Source: Muricea muricata (taxonomy: Eukaryota > Cnidaria > Anthozoa > Malacalcyonacea > Plexauridae). Taken from it: a stretch of 64,000 bases of DNA. The stretch covers positions 709,001 to 773,000 of the forward strand of contig OY979726.1 of assembly GCA_963855995.1 (NCBI GenBank), in the 5' to 3' direction. The position numbers and the translations under genes are program-made. The notes under the pieces are model-generated. The model saw nothing but the letters and a program-made list of their open reading frames with translations. It had not been told where the DNA came from and did not search any database. Below, piece after piece: positions 11,601-23,600 of the stretch (position 1 is the stretch's first letter; each line of letters begins with the position of its first letter).

Positions 11601-14600
11601 CGTGGGAACGACCAGCGCCTGCGATCTGGCTTCAGTTTTCGCCTGCCCACAGTGTGGGATGCACCATCTAGTGTTTTTGAGGTATCTATGCAGAGCACAG
11701 CACACTTCACAGCACATTTAAGCACTTTTTCTTTTCCTAGAACAAGTCTACCTGTGCCGATGTTGTCGCGAGACTTCAGTGTTTGGGCAGTGTTGAAACA
11801 CTGTATTGGAAAGGTAACGTTTCCTGTTTTCTTAGTATTTCTTCGAACTCTGATAACTGCAGGTCCATAACTACTAGCCAACGTTTATTAGGATCTGTCC
11901 AGGATAACCATGCCGGTTATATTCAACGAGCCAATCACATTTCTTCAACGTATCTGCGAGTACATGGAGTATGGTCACATATTACAGACTGCGCAGACGA
12001 AAGATGATCCACTGGTTAGAATGCAGGTATCTCCTCTTCTACACTTGCTTAAACCTACTTTTACATACTCAAGTATACAAAGACGTGCAAATTGGAACAT
12101 GTCAGTTGACATCTTGCAACAGACTTGTTATCAACAAGCCGATATCAGGATACTGTTTGTCTGGCTTGCCACCGCTTGTTAACAACTGTCTACGGACTTT
12201 TTGAAGTTGCTTGTCAAAACTTGTTATCCACAGGCTTGCTGCAAGTTGTTTCAACAACTTTTTTAACAAGTTTGCAAATGACATGTTGCAACAAGCCTGA
12301 TTTTAACTGACTTGTAGCAACTTGATGAAACTGGCAAGTTTTTTGCAACAAGTAATAGCGTGTTTTCTTGTATGTTTTTTCATGTATTGAAATCTCGTTA
12401 CGAAGTAAAGGCATCTGAGTGTTGTGTATTTTAGTACGTCGCAGCCTTCGCAGCGTCATCAACGGCATCGAACTTACATCGTGTTGGTAAACCTTTCAAT
12501 CCACTCTTGGGAGAAACATTTGAACTTGTGAGGTGAGTTGTGGATATTGTTTGCTTCATGTGTCTTCATACACGATCACCTGGTTTAAAACATGGCCAAT
12601 GAAAATCGTTCTTTTGAACTTTCTAACCTCTCTCAAAAATGCTTCTCTCTAATAAGCACGCCTCCAATAAACTCCCTTTCTAATAACTCCCCCTTTCTGA
12701 TTACTCCCTTTCTAATCAGTTCCCTCTCTAATAAGCCCATCACTCTAATAACTCTTCTTGCTTCTCAAATAATCCCCCTCTCTTAATATTCCCCCTTTAT
12801 GAACTACCTCTCTGGTAAGACCTTCTCTAGTAACCCTCCTTCTAATACCCCCATCTAACACTCTCCCCTGCCTAATACCCGCCCCCTTTAATGAAACACC
12901 CTTTAAAAAGCATGTATCTTTTCTGTTTGTAACAGGGAGGATCTTGGATACAGAATAGTCACTGAACAGGTAAATGAATAATATCTTTAGCTTAGTATTG
13001 GTTGGCTTTTGCAATACCGATATCCATGCAAGCAACAGTAAATGATAGCGTATCTATTTATCCTCCATTTAACCGTCTTATCCCAGGTCAGCCATCATCC
13101 ACCGATCAGCGCACTACATTGCGAAGGCAAGGGGTACAAATTCCACTGTTCAGTTCAACCGAAGCTCAGGTTCTGGGGAAAGGGAGTCGAAATTGTCCCC
13201 AAAGGAATTGTCACTTTAGAGTTTACAGAGTAAGTATACATGATGTGATAGTCGTTCATGTGTTATGGTGTTGTGTACACAGGTAAAAATGATGGATAGT
13301 GATTTTTTTAACTGCCGCACAAAGTCATAAAAAGCAATGACACAAGCCATACAGAACTCGCAAGAGATAAAAAGTAACTTTAACTCGAAAATGCTGAACT
13401 TTAATATGGGTTTTAACAGTTACTGAATAGTGCACTATTCAGTGGATAGCGGTATTCACCTTTCGTACAACCGATCCCTGTAAATTAAAGATATGAGCAA
13501 GTGAATTATAAACATCATGATGTATTGTGTCATCGTGTGATTGTGCAGAAACTAGTGAAACATTTTGTTTTTATTTAGTTTGCAAGAGTCTTACACCTGG
13601 AGCAACATCAATGCATGTGTACATAATATCATTATTGGACAACTGTGGATTGAACAGGTAACTGAGGGTTACGCAGAGGTAGCCTCTCATTGAGCGCATA
13701 TCGTTGAGAACTATGTTAAAACATCTTCAAACTTGCATTCTCTTTGTGTTTTCCAGTATGGACAGATGGAGATCACTAATCATGCTCACGGTGTGAAATG
13801 TATTGTTAATTTCAAACCTTGTGGATGGTTTGGCCGCGAAGCAAATAAAGTAGAAGGAACCATCTATAGTAAAAAGTATGAGAAAGAAAGATAGCTCTTT
13901 CATTTCTAAACTGTTCTTCCTAGAGGTCCAGTAAGGATCATCTCTTATTGATCCAGTGTTACTACAGGAGGAAACCTAAACTAAACTAATTTTATTTATA
14001 CTGGATAGCTCTATCAGTTCTAAACTGTTCTTCCTAGAGGTCCAGTAAGGATCATCTCTTATGATCCAGTGTTACTACAAGAGGAAACCTAAACTAAACT
14101 AACTTTATTTATACCGGATAGCTCTTTCATTTCTAAACTGTTCTTTCTAGAGGTCCAGTAAGGATCACCTCTTATTGATCCAGTGTTACTACAGGAGGAA
14201 ACCTAAACTAAACTAACTTTATTTATACTGGATAGCTCTGTCAGTTCTAAACTGTTCTTTCTAGAGGTCCAGTAAGGATCATCTCTTATTGATCCAGTGT
14301 TACTACAGGAGGAAACCTAAACTAACTTAATTTTATTTATACTAGATAGCTCTATCAGTTCTAAACTGTTCTTCCTAGAGGTCCAGTAAGGATCATCTTT
14401 TATTGATCTAGTGTTACTACAGGAGGAAACCTAAACTAACTTAATTTTATTTATACTGGATAGCTCTATCAGGTCTAAACTGTTTTCCTAGAAGAGTGTG
14501 TTACCAGCATTCATTTATTTTCTTATCCAGTGGCGACAAAGAGTACATCCTTCAAGGTGACTGGACAGAACAACTCTACTGCTATCCAGCAAAGCGCAAA

Positions 14601-16296
14601 TCAAAAACAGACCACGATTACAAGACGCCATCAATGGGTTCAACGACTGGCAGTGCGTTGATAGTACCAAGCATTTCCAGTGCGAGTGCTGATAGCTCAG
14701 ATGACGACGAGGAGGATGATTGTCGAGTCCTTCTGTGGAGGGTCAACCCCCGGCCACCAAATTCTAAGGAGGTAATTGTGTAGACTTAGGGTAATTTTCA
14801 AGCGGGGGGGTACTTGTAAAGAGTGAAGGATGCCGTCCTTATCAGTTTTACAGTTAAATTGAAAAAGTGATTTTTTTAGATGTACAATTTTACCTCATTT
14901 GCGATGCAGTTGAACGAACTGCACGAAGATCAAGCTGACAAGGTCAGTATAAGAAAGAGAGCATTTTCCGGACAGCGTTATTTAACTTGTAAGTCGGCAT
15001 TTGTGGGGTGGTGATTTGAGCCAAGTGCTTTAACTTCCAAGATCGTGGGCTAAACTTCTCAATGCGGAAACACCTTAGTCAGAGGTGACTGGCATTCGCT
15101 GGTATTCTCCCGGTAGTGTGGTTGCCTCCCACAGGAAATGTTGACAGGGTGGGTTACGACTAGCCCCTAACTGATCCTTCCGTCGTAGCTGTGCTCGGTG
15201 ATCAGACATGAGTCATTGGACGGCTGACTGAAGGCGCTTTGGAAAGCCTTCAAGTGGACCAGGTTGAACAGCGTCCTTCGTGATTTAGCCTCGCTCTCAG
15301 CTGCAAGAAAGGATGACATGCCCAAACTCTTCATATTCTCTCTCTTTATCATGTTTCAGCTTCCCCCAACAGATGCTCGCCTCAGACCAGACGTTCGTGC
15401 ATTGGAAACGTTGGACATAGGTACATCAAAGAATAAATATAACTATTGTAATTGGATATGACTGTGTTAAATAAGAAGCCAGGCGGCAGCCTCGTGTTTT
15501 TTAGGGAAAAACTATTGAGACTTAACAACTGTTTATTCAGATTATGCTGCTGATGAAAAGAGAAGATTAGAAGAAAAACAACGAGCGACCAGAAAAGAGA
15601 GACACAAGAGAAAAGAAGAGCATATCCCGAGGTAAAGAATGAAATAATCAGTGACATAAGTTAGTTTAGCTTAGGTTTCCTCCTGTAGTAACACTGGATC
15701 AATAAGAGACGATCCTTACTGGACCTCTAGGAAGAACAGTTTAGAACTGATAGAACTATCCAGTATGAATAAAGTTAGTATAGTTTAGGTTTCCCCCTGT
15801 AGTAAGAACTGGATCAATAAGAGATGATCCTTACTGGACCTTTAGGAAGAACAGTTTAGAACTGATAGAACTATCCAGTATAAATAAAGTTAGTTTAGTT
15901 TAGGTTTCCTCCTGTAGTAAGAACTGGATCAATAAGAGACGATCCTTACTGGACCTTTAGGAAGAACAGTTTAGAACTGATAGAACTATCCAGTATAAAT
16001 AAAGTTAGTTTAGTTTAGGTTTCCTACAGTAGTAAGAACTGGATCAATAAGAGATGATCATTACTGGACCTCTAGGAAGAACAGTTTAGAACTGATAGAG
16101 CTATCCAGTATAAATAAAGTTAGTTTAGTTTAGGTTTCCTCCTGTAGTAACACTGGCAGACCACGTCTTCATTCAACACGATTCTTTGTTAAGGTGGTTC
16201 AAAGAGGGGCCCAATCCATGCAACGGACAAACGGATTGGCTATTCATGGACAAGTACTGGGAACGAGACTTTAGCAAATGCCCGGATATATTTTAG
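2623..16296 (+). CDS. OSBPL1A: oxysterol-binding protein-related protein 1 (ORP1L type)
   Basis: The 30 coding exons total 2967 bp (988 aa plus stop): 2623-2697, 4203-4254, 4730-4815, 5068-5142, 5254-5365, 5615-5700, 5769-5845, 6223-6290, 7084-7151, 7490-7534, 7677-7795, 8072-8135, 8254-8352, 9521-9649, 9721-9814, 9978-10084, 10252-10368, 10970-11223, 11741-11813, 11892-12026, 12435-12532, 12936-12969, 13087-13229, 13579-13657, 13757-13875, 14531-14771, 14880-14942, 15360-15420, 15541-15631, 16194-16296. All phases agree. Ankyrin repeats come first ([29 protein letters not shown]). A PH domain follows ([20 protein letters not shown]), then coiled coil and an acidic linker. The C-terminal ORD has [28 protein letters not shown], the OSBP signature [28 protein letters not shown] and CHNPDIF-like ending SKCPDIF. 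Family members move sterol and phosphoinositide lipids at endosome-ER contacts. Length is close to human ORP1L (about 950 aa). Intron 14 is GC-AG; introns 13, 17, 25 and 29 are filled with 114-bp repeats. Confidence 0.95.
6405..6965. repeat. possible dispersed repeat in OSBPL1A intron 8
   Basis: The interior of intron 8 (6291-7083) has repetitive-looking short motifs: repeated AATCCGA/AATCCGGA words at 6455-6615, and AAACACGAGTAGGAGG followed by AAACACAGCGAGTGG at 6825-6872. No terminal inverted repeats or target duplications were found, so the family and boundaries are unknown. Confidence 0.25.
8361..9492 (+). repeat. 114-bp tandem array A1 (about 10 units)
   Basis: Head-to-tail copies of the 114-bp unit lie in OSBPL1A intron 13 (8353-9520). 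The forward unit starts near GGTTTCCTCCTGTAGTAAC and ends near GTATAAATAAAGTTAG. The array begins 8 bp after the intron's GT and stops 28 bp before the 3' splice site. Variant units (AACGCTGGATCAACAAGAG with ACTAATAAGGGCTATCC) recur at about 8950-9055 and 9180-9285, a spacing of two units, which is a higher-order pattern. Confidence 0.95.
9893..9977 (+). repeat. duplicated 3' splice-site motif before OSBPL1A exon 16
   Basis: A short degenerate repeat (TTTCTCCCATGCTTTATCAG, then GGTACTT) occurs about four times. Each copy ends in a usable AG (9900, 9923, 9952, 9977). The homology frame uses the last AG. Use of 9923 would add 54 bp (18 codons) in frame without a stop. Confidence 0.6.
10446..10943 (+). 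repeat. 114-bp tandem array A2 (about 4.4 units)
   Basis: The same unit and orientation as A1, in OSBPL1A intron 17 (10369-10969). It ends 26 bp before the exon-18 acceptor. Some units carry ATCTAGTAGAATTAAAG in place of ATCCAGTATAAATAAAG. Confidence 0.95.
12090..12352. repeat. CAACTTG/CAAGTTG-rich degenerate repeat
   Basis: In OSBPL1A intron 20, words of the type ACTTGTTAACAA, GCAACAAG, CAAGTTG and CAACTTG recur in both orientations over about 260 bp, giving many short overlapping inverted repeats. I cannot assign a family. Confidence 0.5.
12610..12900. repeat. degenerate CTCTAATAACTCCCC repeat
   Basis: A pyrimidine-rich stretch in OSBPL1A intron 21 where CTAATAA(C/G) with CCCTCTCT-type spacers recurs about every 17-22 bp. 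It looks like a decayed minisatellite. Confidence 0.6.
13889..14491 (-). repeat. 114-bp tandem array A3 (about 5 units, reverse)
   Basis: The 114-bp family in reverse orientation (CCTAAACTAAACTAACTTTA ... TTATTGATCCAGTG) in OSBPL1A intron 25 (13876-14530). It starts 13 bp after the donor and ends about 40 bp before the acceptor. Confidence 0.95.
15660..16156 (+). repeat. 114-bp tandem array A4 (about 4.4 units)
   Basis: Forward orientation in OSBPL1A intron 29 (15632-16193). It breaks off inside a unit (GTAGTAACACTGG) 37 bp before the acceptor of the last coding exon. Confidence 0.95.
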
Positions 16297-17613
16297 CATC
16301 GTCGGGGCACGACCAGAATTATTTTGAAATATTTGGAAATGAAATAGTGAAGAGGAAGAGCGAATTTAAATTTGATACAACATGTTTCAGAATAATTTTA
16401 AGGAATGACTAGCCACTCTTATTAGTGATACCAATGAATCTTGGTTAAAATGGACCTACTTCTTCAGCCGCGCTTTTGTTGTAAAATAGCACTAGGTATG
16501 CTAAAATGGCACCATGGTGTCGCGTATCGGCTTGCACTGCAGAAAGCTTATGTAAATCGCCGTTGGAATGTGCTTCTATTACTCTATATCATACCGTATC
16601 AATCAATCAAGAAAATATTCTATATCGGGGAGTAATTGAACCTTGTGTATATCTCAAGACCACATTATATTGTAATTTCTGAGTAGTTTTGGTTTATTGT
16701 GTCTTAACTCGTAGTCTTTAAGGATATTTCACAATCGTCTTTCCCACACAAATATCTTTTTAGTGCTTAAAGACAGCTTATTGTAGAATACTACCTACAT
16801 TGGACCACCACGTTTGAGATATCTTTTTCAGGTAGTTCAGACTCAAACCACCACAGCTTATTGTAGAATACTAGCTACACTGGACCACCATTTTTGAGAT
16901 ATCTTTTTCAGACACAAACCACAACAGCTTGTAGAATACCACCTACACTGGACCACCAAGTTTAAGATATCTTTTTCAGGTAGTTCAGACTCAAACCACG
17001 ACAGCTTATTGTAGAATACTACCTACACTGGACCACCGCGTTTGAGATATCTTTTTCAGGTAGTTCAGACACAAACCACGACAACGTAGTGTCTAGTGTA
17101 ATACTTTCGATGCGTCTGTATATCAGCGAGATTCAATTTGCAACAAAAATTACCAAGCTAAATGAGGCTACGAACAAAGTAACGAACGCAAACGATACAT
17201 AAGTCGCCCGTGCGATATTTCTTTCACGTCGCGTGGGAGTTAGCGACATCTTAAAATAACAAAGGCCGACTAATAACTGATAGGCTGGCAGTTTGACCCG
17301 TAATGACACGGCCGCTAATTGTGGTACAAGAACAAGAGTTGAAACATGTCCTCACGGTGATTTGCATTCGAATTCGTCAATTTCTTAGCGAAATCATCGA
17401 CGATCTTGCAGAAATTAATGGCTAAATTGCACCACGTTCCTGACAGTCGTCATTTAATAAGACGCAATGTTTTAAACACGTTTTGAAATTCACCGGATAT
17501 GAGTGTAATTAGCGTCGGCTGACTCCGTTCTACTTGAGGTGCTTTGGTTGAGGTGATATTCAGTACGTTCTTTCGCTCGCGACAGTACCAGCTTCGTGCT
17601 CGGGTTTTGGACT
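16297..17613. other. OSBPL1A 3' flank and TET 5' flank
   Basis: No coding sequence is recognised here. It should hold the OSBPL1A 3' UTR, the 80-bp repeat array at 16774-17093 and the TET promoter/5' UTR. I found no clear AATAAA soon after the OSBPL1A stop and no clear TATA box before the TET ATG. Confidence 0.5.
16774..17093 (-). repeat. 80-bp tandem array B1 (about 4 units, reverse)
   Basis: The unit, reverse of B2, reads CTTATTGTAGAATACTACCT, ACACTGGACCACCA, GTTTGAGATATCTTTTTCAG, GTAGTTCAGAC, AAACCACGACAG. It lies about 520 bp upstream of the TET start and is inverted relative to the array in TET intron 3. Confidence 0.9.
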
Positions 17614-20600
17614 ATGAAACGGCCGTTGAGGACAGTAAACGTCCCTAAAGACGAGATCGAGGCACACGCGAACGGCGGCGCTCAAAATAGTCGTAAGAAA
17701 CGCCGACGTTGTGGTGTTTGTGAACCTTGCCAGACGAAAATCAACTGCGACAAGTGTAGCAACTGCCTGAATCGACGGACGGGACACCAAATTTGTAAAT
17801 TTCGCAAATGCGTTGAGCTCAGGAAAAAGGTATGTGTGCCTGTGATTGTACATAGCTTCGTTCAGATTCTCGTCTTCATTGTTTACTGTTCGATTGCAAG
17901 ACAAAATTTGTTTGGGGAGGTCGAACGTATTAATGATTCCATGGCGTACGTATTTTGTATGAGGCTTAGATGTTTCGAATTGCCTCTGTACCTTTGAAAA
18001 TCCTGACCGATAGTTGAAATAACGAGTGGTGCTGCAACGGTGTTATTGTAAGGTTTCTACGAGAGCAAAGCTATAAAAAATAGCGATGGTCTCATATATT
18101 TGATCGTCTGATGTGTTTTGTAGACAATAGAAGGCGAAGTGACAAGCGGCACTGACAGGGAACGAGCAAAGGATGGCGAGTCAAATCAGATCGCTGCAAA
18201 AGATCGTTCCATTGCGGAGAAGGTAATGTGTATAGGAGCAGTCGCTACAGCACGTTTCCTGAACTGGCGTGAAATATCAGCCCGCTTTGCATATTCGTTG
18301 ATTCTCGTCCTAATCGCGGTGATATTTCGCCTCGCACTTAAATTTGAACGTGGCAATTGAAGACGACGTTAATTTATACTGCAATTAATGGCCTGAGATA
18401 GGTGTCCATTCGTAAGGTTTTAATACTGTTTATGCCTTCGCGATATTTAACGCAAGCGGGCAAACCGCAAAATTACGATTTGGTCGCCTGTCGCTTTGCT
18501 GGCGGGCGGCCTACAGGATTTCTCTCGACAGGTTTTATTTCTTCAGCGTCATGCACGCTTCGTCCGAAAGCCTCCGCGCCGAGTTTAGGTTTGTGCATGC
18601 AAAGACGCCAGCGCTAACTGATTGTGTTGCTTGTCAATTTTCAACCGAGGACACGATGAATGCTTGTGTTGACCTGTGTTTGGTGTCGCATTATGAACTA
18701 GAATACGTGCTTTTGTTAGCGAATTGAATCAGTTCCAACGTGAATGTTCAATTAGTTTTACGTTGTGTTGATGTTGAAGATAATGAAATCGCACATGATG
18801 GGCATTCGGGGAAAAAGGTCTAGCTCAAAGATATTGGCATATTATTGCTTTGCCACGACAAATTTAGCATCACAAGTGTTTAGGTCTTCTTTTTTCCGAC
18901 ACGCGGAAGACATGCACGAAACTCCCGTTTCCTTAATCCAATTTTTTATTTTGCCCCCGTGAACTGGAGTCTAGATTTAACGCATTCGGATCTTAACTAT
19001 TTTGCCAACATTTGGTAGGAAAAGCAAGTTATGGCCGACCAGCTATAAACGTCAAAATAGGAAATATACGCACGAATTGTCATTTCAAGATCTTTGTATG
19101 CACTTAACACGCAAAAAATTGAATACAATACAAATATTTGAAATTGCAATAATACCTTCGCTGTTAACGTTTTTCCTAAGGCTAAGTCCTAAGACTTTTT
19201 TACTTTGCCTCGTCGAAGTTCTTAACGTGTGTGTATCTATTTGAAAGGGCAATACGGCCTGGTCGCGACATTTGTCGTGTGTTGAATTATTTAAAATGCA
19301 TTTCGAAAGTGATAACTCTCTTGTCGTGGTTAAACTTTAATTTCAAGAGGCAGAGAGACAAAGCGTGTAATATAAACATCGGCCGCTTTAAACGCATGTC
19401 TAAACTTGTGCTAAAAAAACCTAATCTCAAGACTCGTAGATTCGTCTATCTTCTCGACGCTAAGAACTCGGAGTTTGGTGTTTAGACTCGTGAGAACTAA
19501 ACACAAAAGACGTCTTTCCAAAGCCCTCGAATGACCCTCGTATCAATATATTTCTTTGTTTGAAACTGTTTAGATATAGGCGCTTTGTATAACTTCATTT
19601 CTCTTCGGCATTCGTGATGCGATGCTTACTATTGTGCGCAAATAAGAAGCCTCGTTTTTTTTAAAGATAAAATGTTAATGAGATATGATTTCGTTATAGC
19701 TGTCGCCTAAAACGCAGAATGCAACGCCGTCGGAAAGTCAAATTGCTTCGCCTAAAAGTCCGCAAGGAAAAAAGGCGTCAAAGAGCCCCAAGACAAGTTC
19801 AAAAAGCGAACGAAAAGTGGGGAATAGCGAGAAAAAGACGACAGGAAAGCGTAGGGAAGGAATGTCAAAAGAAACTAAAATTACGGAAGGGAGAAAACAA
19901 GCGAAAGACAACGAGGAAATACTAAATAAGTCTCCTGGCGTTAGTACTCAAGAGGTGTCGGCATGTCACCCTGATCAGAAAACCAGCGCCTCCATCCAGT
20001 CACAGAATTCTGGCTCCGTTCATCTTTCGTCAAATCCTGAACAATGGTGTTCCTGTAACGGTATGTACATCTCCACAGTTGTACTTTGCTTTATTTTGCT
20101 GTGGTTTGTGTCTGAACTACCTGAAAAAGATATCTCAAACGTGGTGGTCCAGTGTAGGTAGTATTCTACAATAAGCTGTCGTGGTTTGTGTCTGAACTAC
20201 TTGAAAAAGATATCTCAAACGCGGTGGTCTAGTTTAGGTAGTATTCTACAATAAGCTGTTGTGGTTTGTGTCTGAACTACCTGAAAAAGATATCTCAAAC
20301 GTGGTGGTCCAGTGTAGGTAGTATTCTACGATAAGCTGTTGTGGTTTGTGTTTGAGCTACCTGAAAAAGATATCTCAAACGCAGTAGTCCCCTGGCCCTG
20401 TAGTATTCTACAATACTAAATAAGCCAAGTCGTTGTCCGAACTACCAGGAGACCACATCTAAAAAAAAGGGGTTAAGTCTGGGGCCAACTACTCGTCAAT
20501 TACTCAATCTCTTAATCTCGGCATGCAATTCACGATCTCTTAGATTAAAAGATTTAAGATATGATAAGCTTGTCGTTAATGTCGCTTAATTGAAGTTAAT

Positions 20601-23600
20601 TGAATTCCCATTGCGCAGAAACCCACGACATTTTTCACAAATACACTGAGTTGCGGGAAAAATGCCACTTTTGAAGCAATGCTTTGCTTTTTATGATCGT
20701 TTCACGTGGTCAAAGCCTTTTGAGTCCAGAGACTGGATTTGTAAGAAAGTGTTAGTGTTATTGTCTCGAGATTATCACGTCTACAGACAACAATTTGCTC
20801 GTTTTTTTAAATTAGACTTCCCACTGTCAGATTGGCAACACCTGTATTCAAATCTTTCGACAAATATTTTCCTTTCAATGCACTTTCTTTAGTTTTTAAG
20901 TTCAAAATATTAAGTAGACAACATGCCATCTTATGCTGATCGGGACACATTTGACAGCGCTGTCTCATAATGTACTTAACGTTTGTTTAGCAACCGGGAT
21001 GTATAACCGTTTTGAAGAAACGGCCACGCTTTCGCTATACGCACTGGTTCCGTGGTTTTAAACTGCTTGAAAATTGTAGCTACGCCATGTTTTGGTCCAA
21101 CGATGATAAATTTGATAATAGTTTCATCTCATCAACTCTCATGTAACTCTTGTTCTCGTTTGACCAAGACATGAGAGTTGAGAAAACTCTCATGCAAACT
21201 CTCGCTTATCAACTCTCATGCAACTTTTGTTCCCGTTTGACCACATGCACCAAGTTCAGAAAACTCTCATACAGACTCGCTTATCAACTCCCATGTCACT
21301 CTTGTTCCCGTTTGGCCAGGAAATGAAGTTCAGAAAACTCTCTCATAAACTCTCTCTTGCCAATTCTCAATCAACAACTCTTAATCACCTCTTCTGGGTA
21401 CGCGAAAGTGGAGAAAGAGAAGTCTTTCACACATTTGCTTCTCATCATACGAGCTTCATGACAAATGCAGGTCTGTCTCGCTGTTTGATGCGGCGCAGCG
21501 TGCGACCTCCTAACTTCCGCTGTCTCTACGCAGTCAGATCGCTATATTGCTCAGTTCTAAGACTATCATGCAGAGAACTGAGTAAAAATATATACAATCT
21601 CACGGCACTTTTAAACAAAACACATGCTGCTGGAATAAAACATCGGCCATCAAAACACAAAGGACGACAACATTGCTCTTTCGTTGCAAAAACCTCAAGT
21701 AGAGTCTTGACGCTGGTGCTTTGTTCTCGTGGAGTCGTAGACAAATGTTGTTCAATGTAGTCCAGATATAATTGTGTCTTGATTCCTGGCGCGACCGCAT
21801 ACAGTATGCAGTTACAACATTGAAAATAGGTTGGAAAACGTCGATAACGCGTTGGGAACGTTATTCTGACGTTGTCTTATAAAAACTGGTTGAACATTTG
21901 AAAGCAGGCGTCGATATGTGCAAACTCGATTCATGGTTGATCATATGAAGACGAGTTTAAATGTAATTTCGACGTTAAGGTGTATGGCTGCTGAGATGGG
22001 CAACGTAATGTCAACGTTGTTTTAACATCAGGAAAGTAATGCCACTGATCCAATTTGCGTTTTGAATAGCTGTCAATGTTTAACGTAATTTTACAAGCTG
22101 GCTTCTGATGGAGGTTATCCCTGGGCGATTGTATCAAAGGTGCTTAAGTGGATAAACCGAAATTATAAAGCAAGTTTATATTACATTTTAAACCTGTGAA
22201 GAACAAGAATATATAAAACTATTTCATAAAACTAATATAGGTTCATACAAAATGTAAAAGTGCTTTTGAAAGTTGACTTACACACCGTTTTACTTTAAGC
22301 TGAACACCTTTGATACAACTGACCCCAGTTGAGTAGCAAAGATTGAATAGAAACGTTCATCAACTCTGAGAGTTGACAGTCAATCTTTCATAACATTCAA
22401 TTGTGGTTGCTTTATTTCTTCTGCAGTGAGAGACGAAGGCAGCGTCTACAAACACCTTGGTACCGGTCCAAGCATCTCTCACGTTCGTTCAACTCTGGCT
22501 AAAAGGTAAATTTCGTTGTCTCATCGCAAGAATCTTTTCATCATTAGCTAGTTCAGTCTAGCAATATAATGTGCTCAATCGTTTTCAATTTTGAAAATCC
22601 TTCAGTTTAAAAAACTCGCCAGGTTTCCACCAGCGGCATAAACACAAGGACAAGTCAAAACAAAAAACGACGTAAAGATATGTAGACTACCATCAAAATA
22701 CATCGTAGGACAAAAGCAAAAATTTTTTCTGCTTTGTCTTCGTAAACCTCGAAGGAAAAATTATTCTTTGCAATGTTTTAAGCTTACAGTACGTCGCTAG
22801 TGAGGACCAGGGTGACAACATCGTTCAGGAAACCTCTGAGAATGCAGATTTCTCAAAGTCGAGTTTGCATCACATCCGACATTGGTTCAGCTGCCTTAAA
22901 GGGCGTCTAAAGGACGTCTCTTTGAGTGCTAAGTTACTGAGCACTTATCCTGACAAATTTCTGACAGTTTAGTGCACTTTATGACGTTGGAGGCCTTAAG
23001 CTCATATTAAATATGCTTCCGTCTTTTAGATTAAATTTAAATCCGGAATCAGTGAGGATAGAAAAGGTGAGTTGTCTTTTTTCAAATTGGGGTCAAAAAA
23101 AGGGCAAGAGTTGATGAAAGTCGGGAACCACATTACGTTGCACTATTTGAAGTCTCATTTCGAACTTCAAGTTCGTTTGTTCTGTGAGAGTCGAGGCGAG
23201 CGTTACTGCACGTTTAATACAATCTCATTATTGACTCTAACAAACTGTTGATGTCCAGACGATAACGAGGGTTGGTAGGAGTTAAGACACTCTACTTCGG
23301 TTTCATTGCCAACTCTCATTAACTTTGCACTGGTACAAATTTGATTTATTCGCTCCTTATCACTCACCTCTCGTGTAGAAACACCCTCTTCTTAATTCTA
23401 GCTCATACTGCTTTTGTTCTCGTTTGAGAGTTGAGGAAACTCTCCTACAAACTCTCGCTTGTCAAGTCTCGCCCAACTCTTGTTCTCGTTTGACCAGGAC
23501 ATGAGAGTTGAGAAAATTCGCATACAAACTCTGGCTTGTCAACTCTCATCAACTCTCATGCAACTCTTGCTCTGGTTCTATCAGGAGGACATCAGAGTTA

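Noticed and set aside
16143-16193. Last OSBPL1A exon starting inside the 114-bp repeat at CCTCCTGTAG
   Set aside because: The repeat does contain an acceptor-like CCTCCTGTAG, but that splice puts the exon in the wrong frame. TTTGTTAAG at 16193 restores the phase and gives the expected [12 protein letters not shown].
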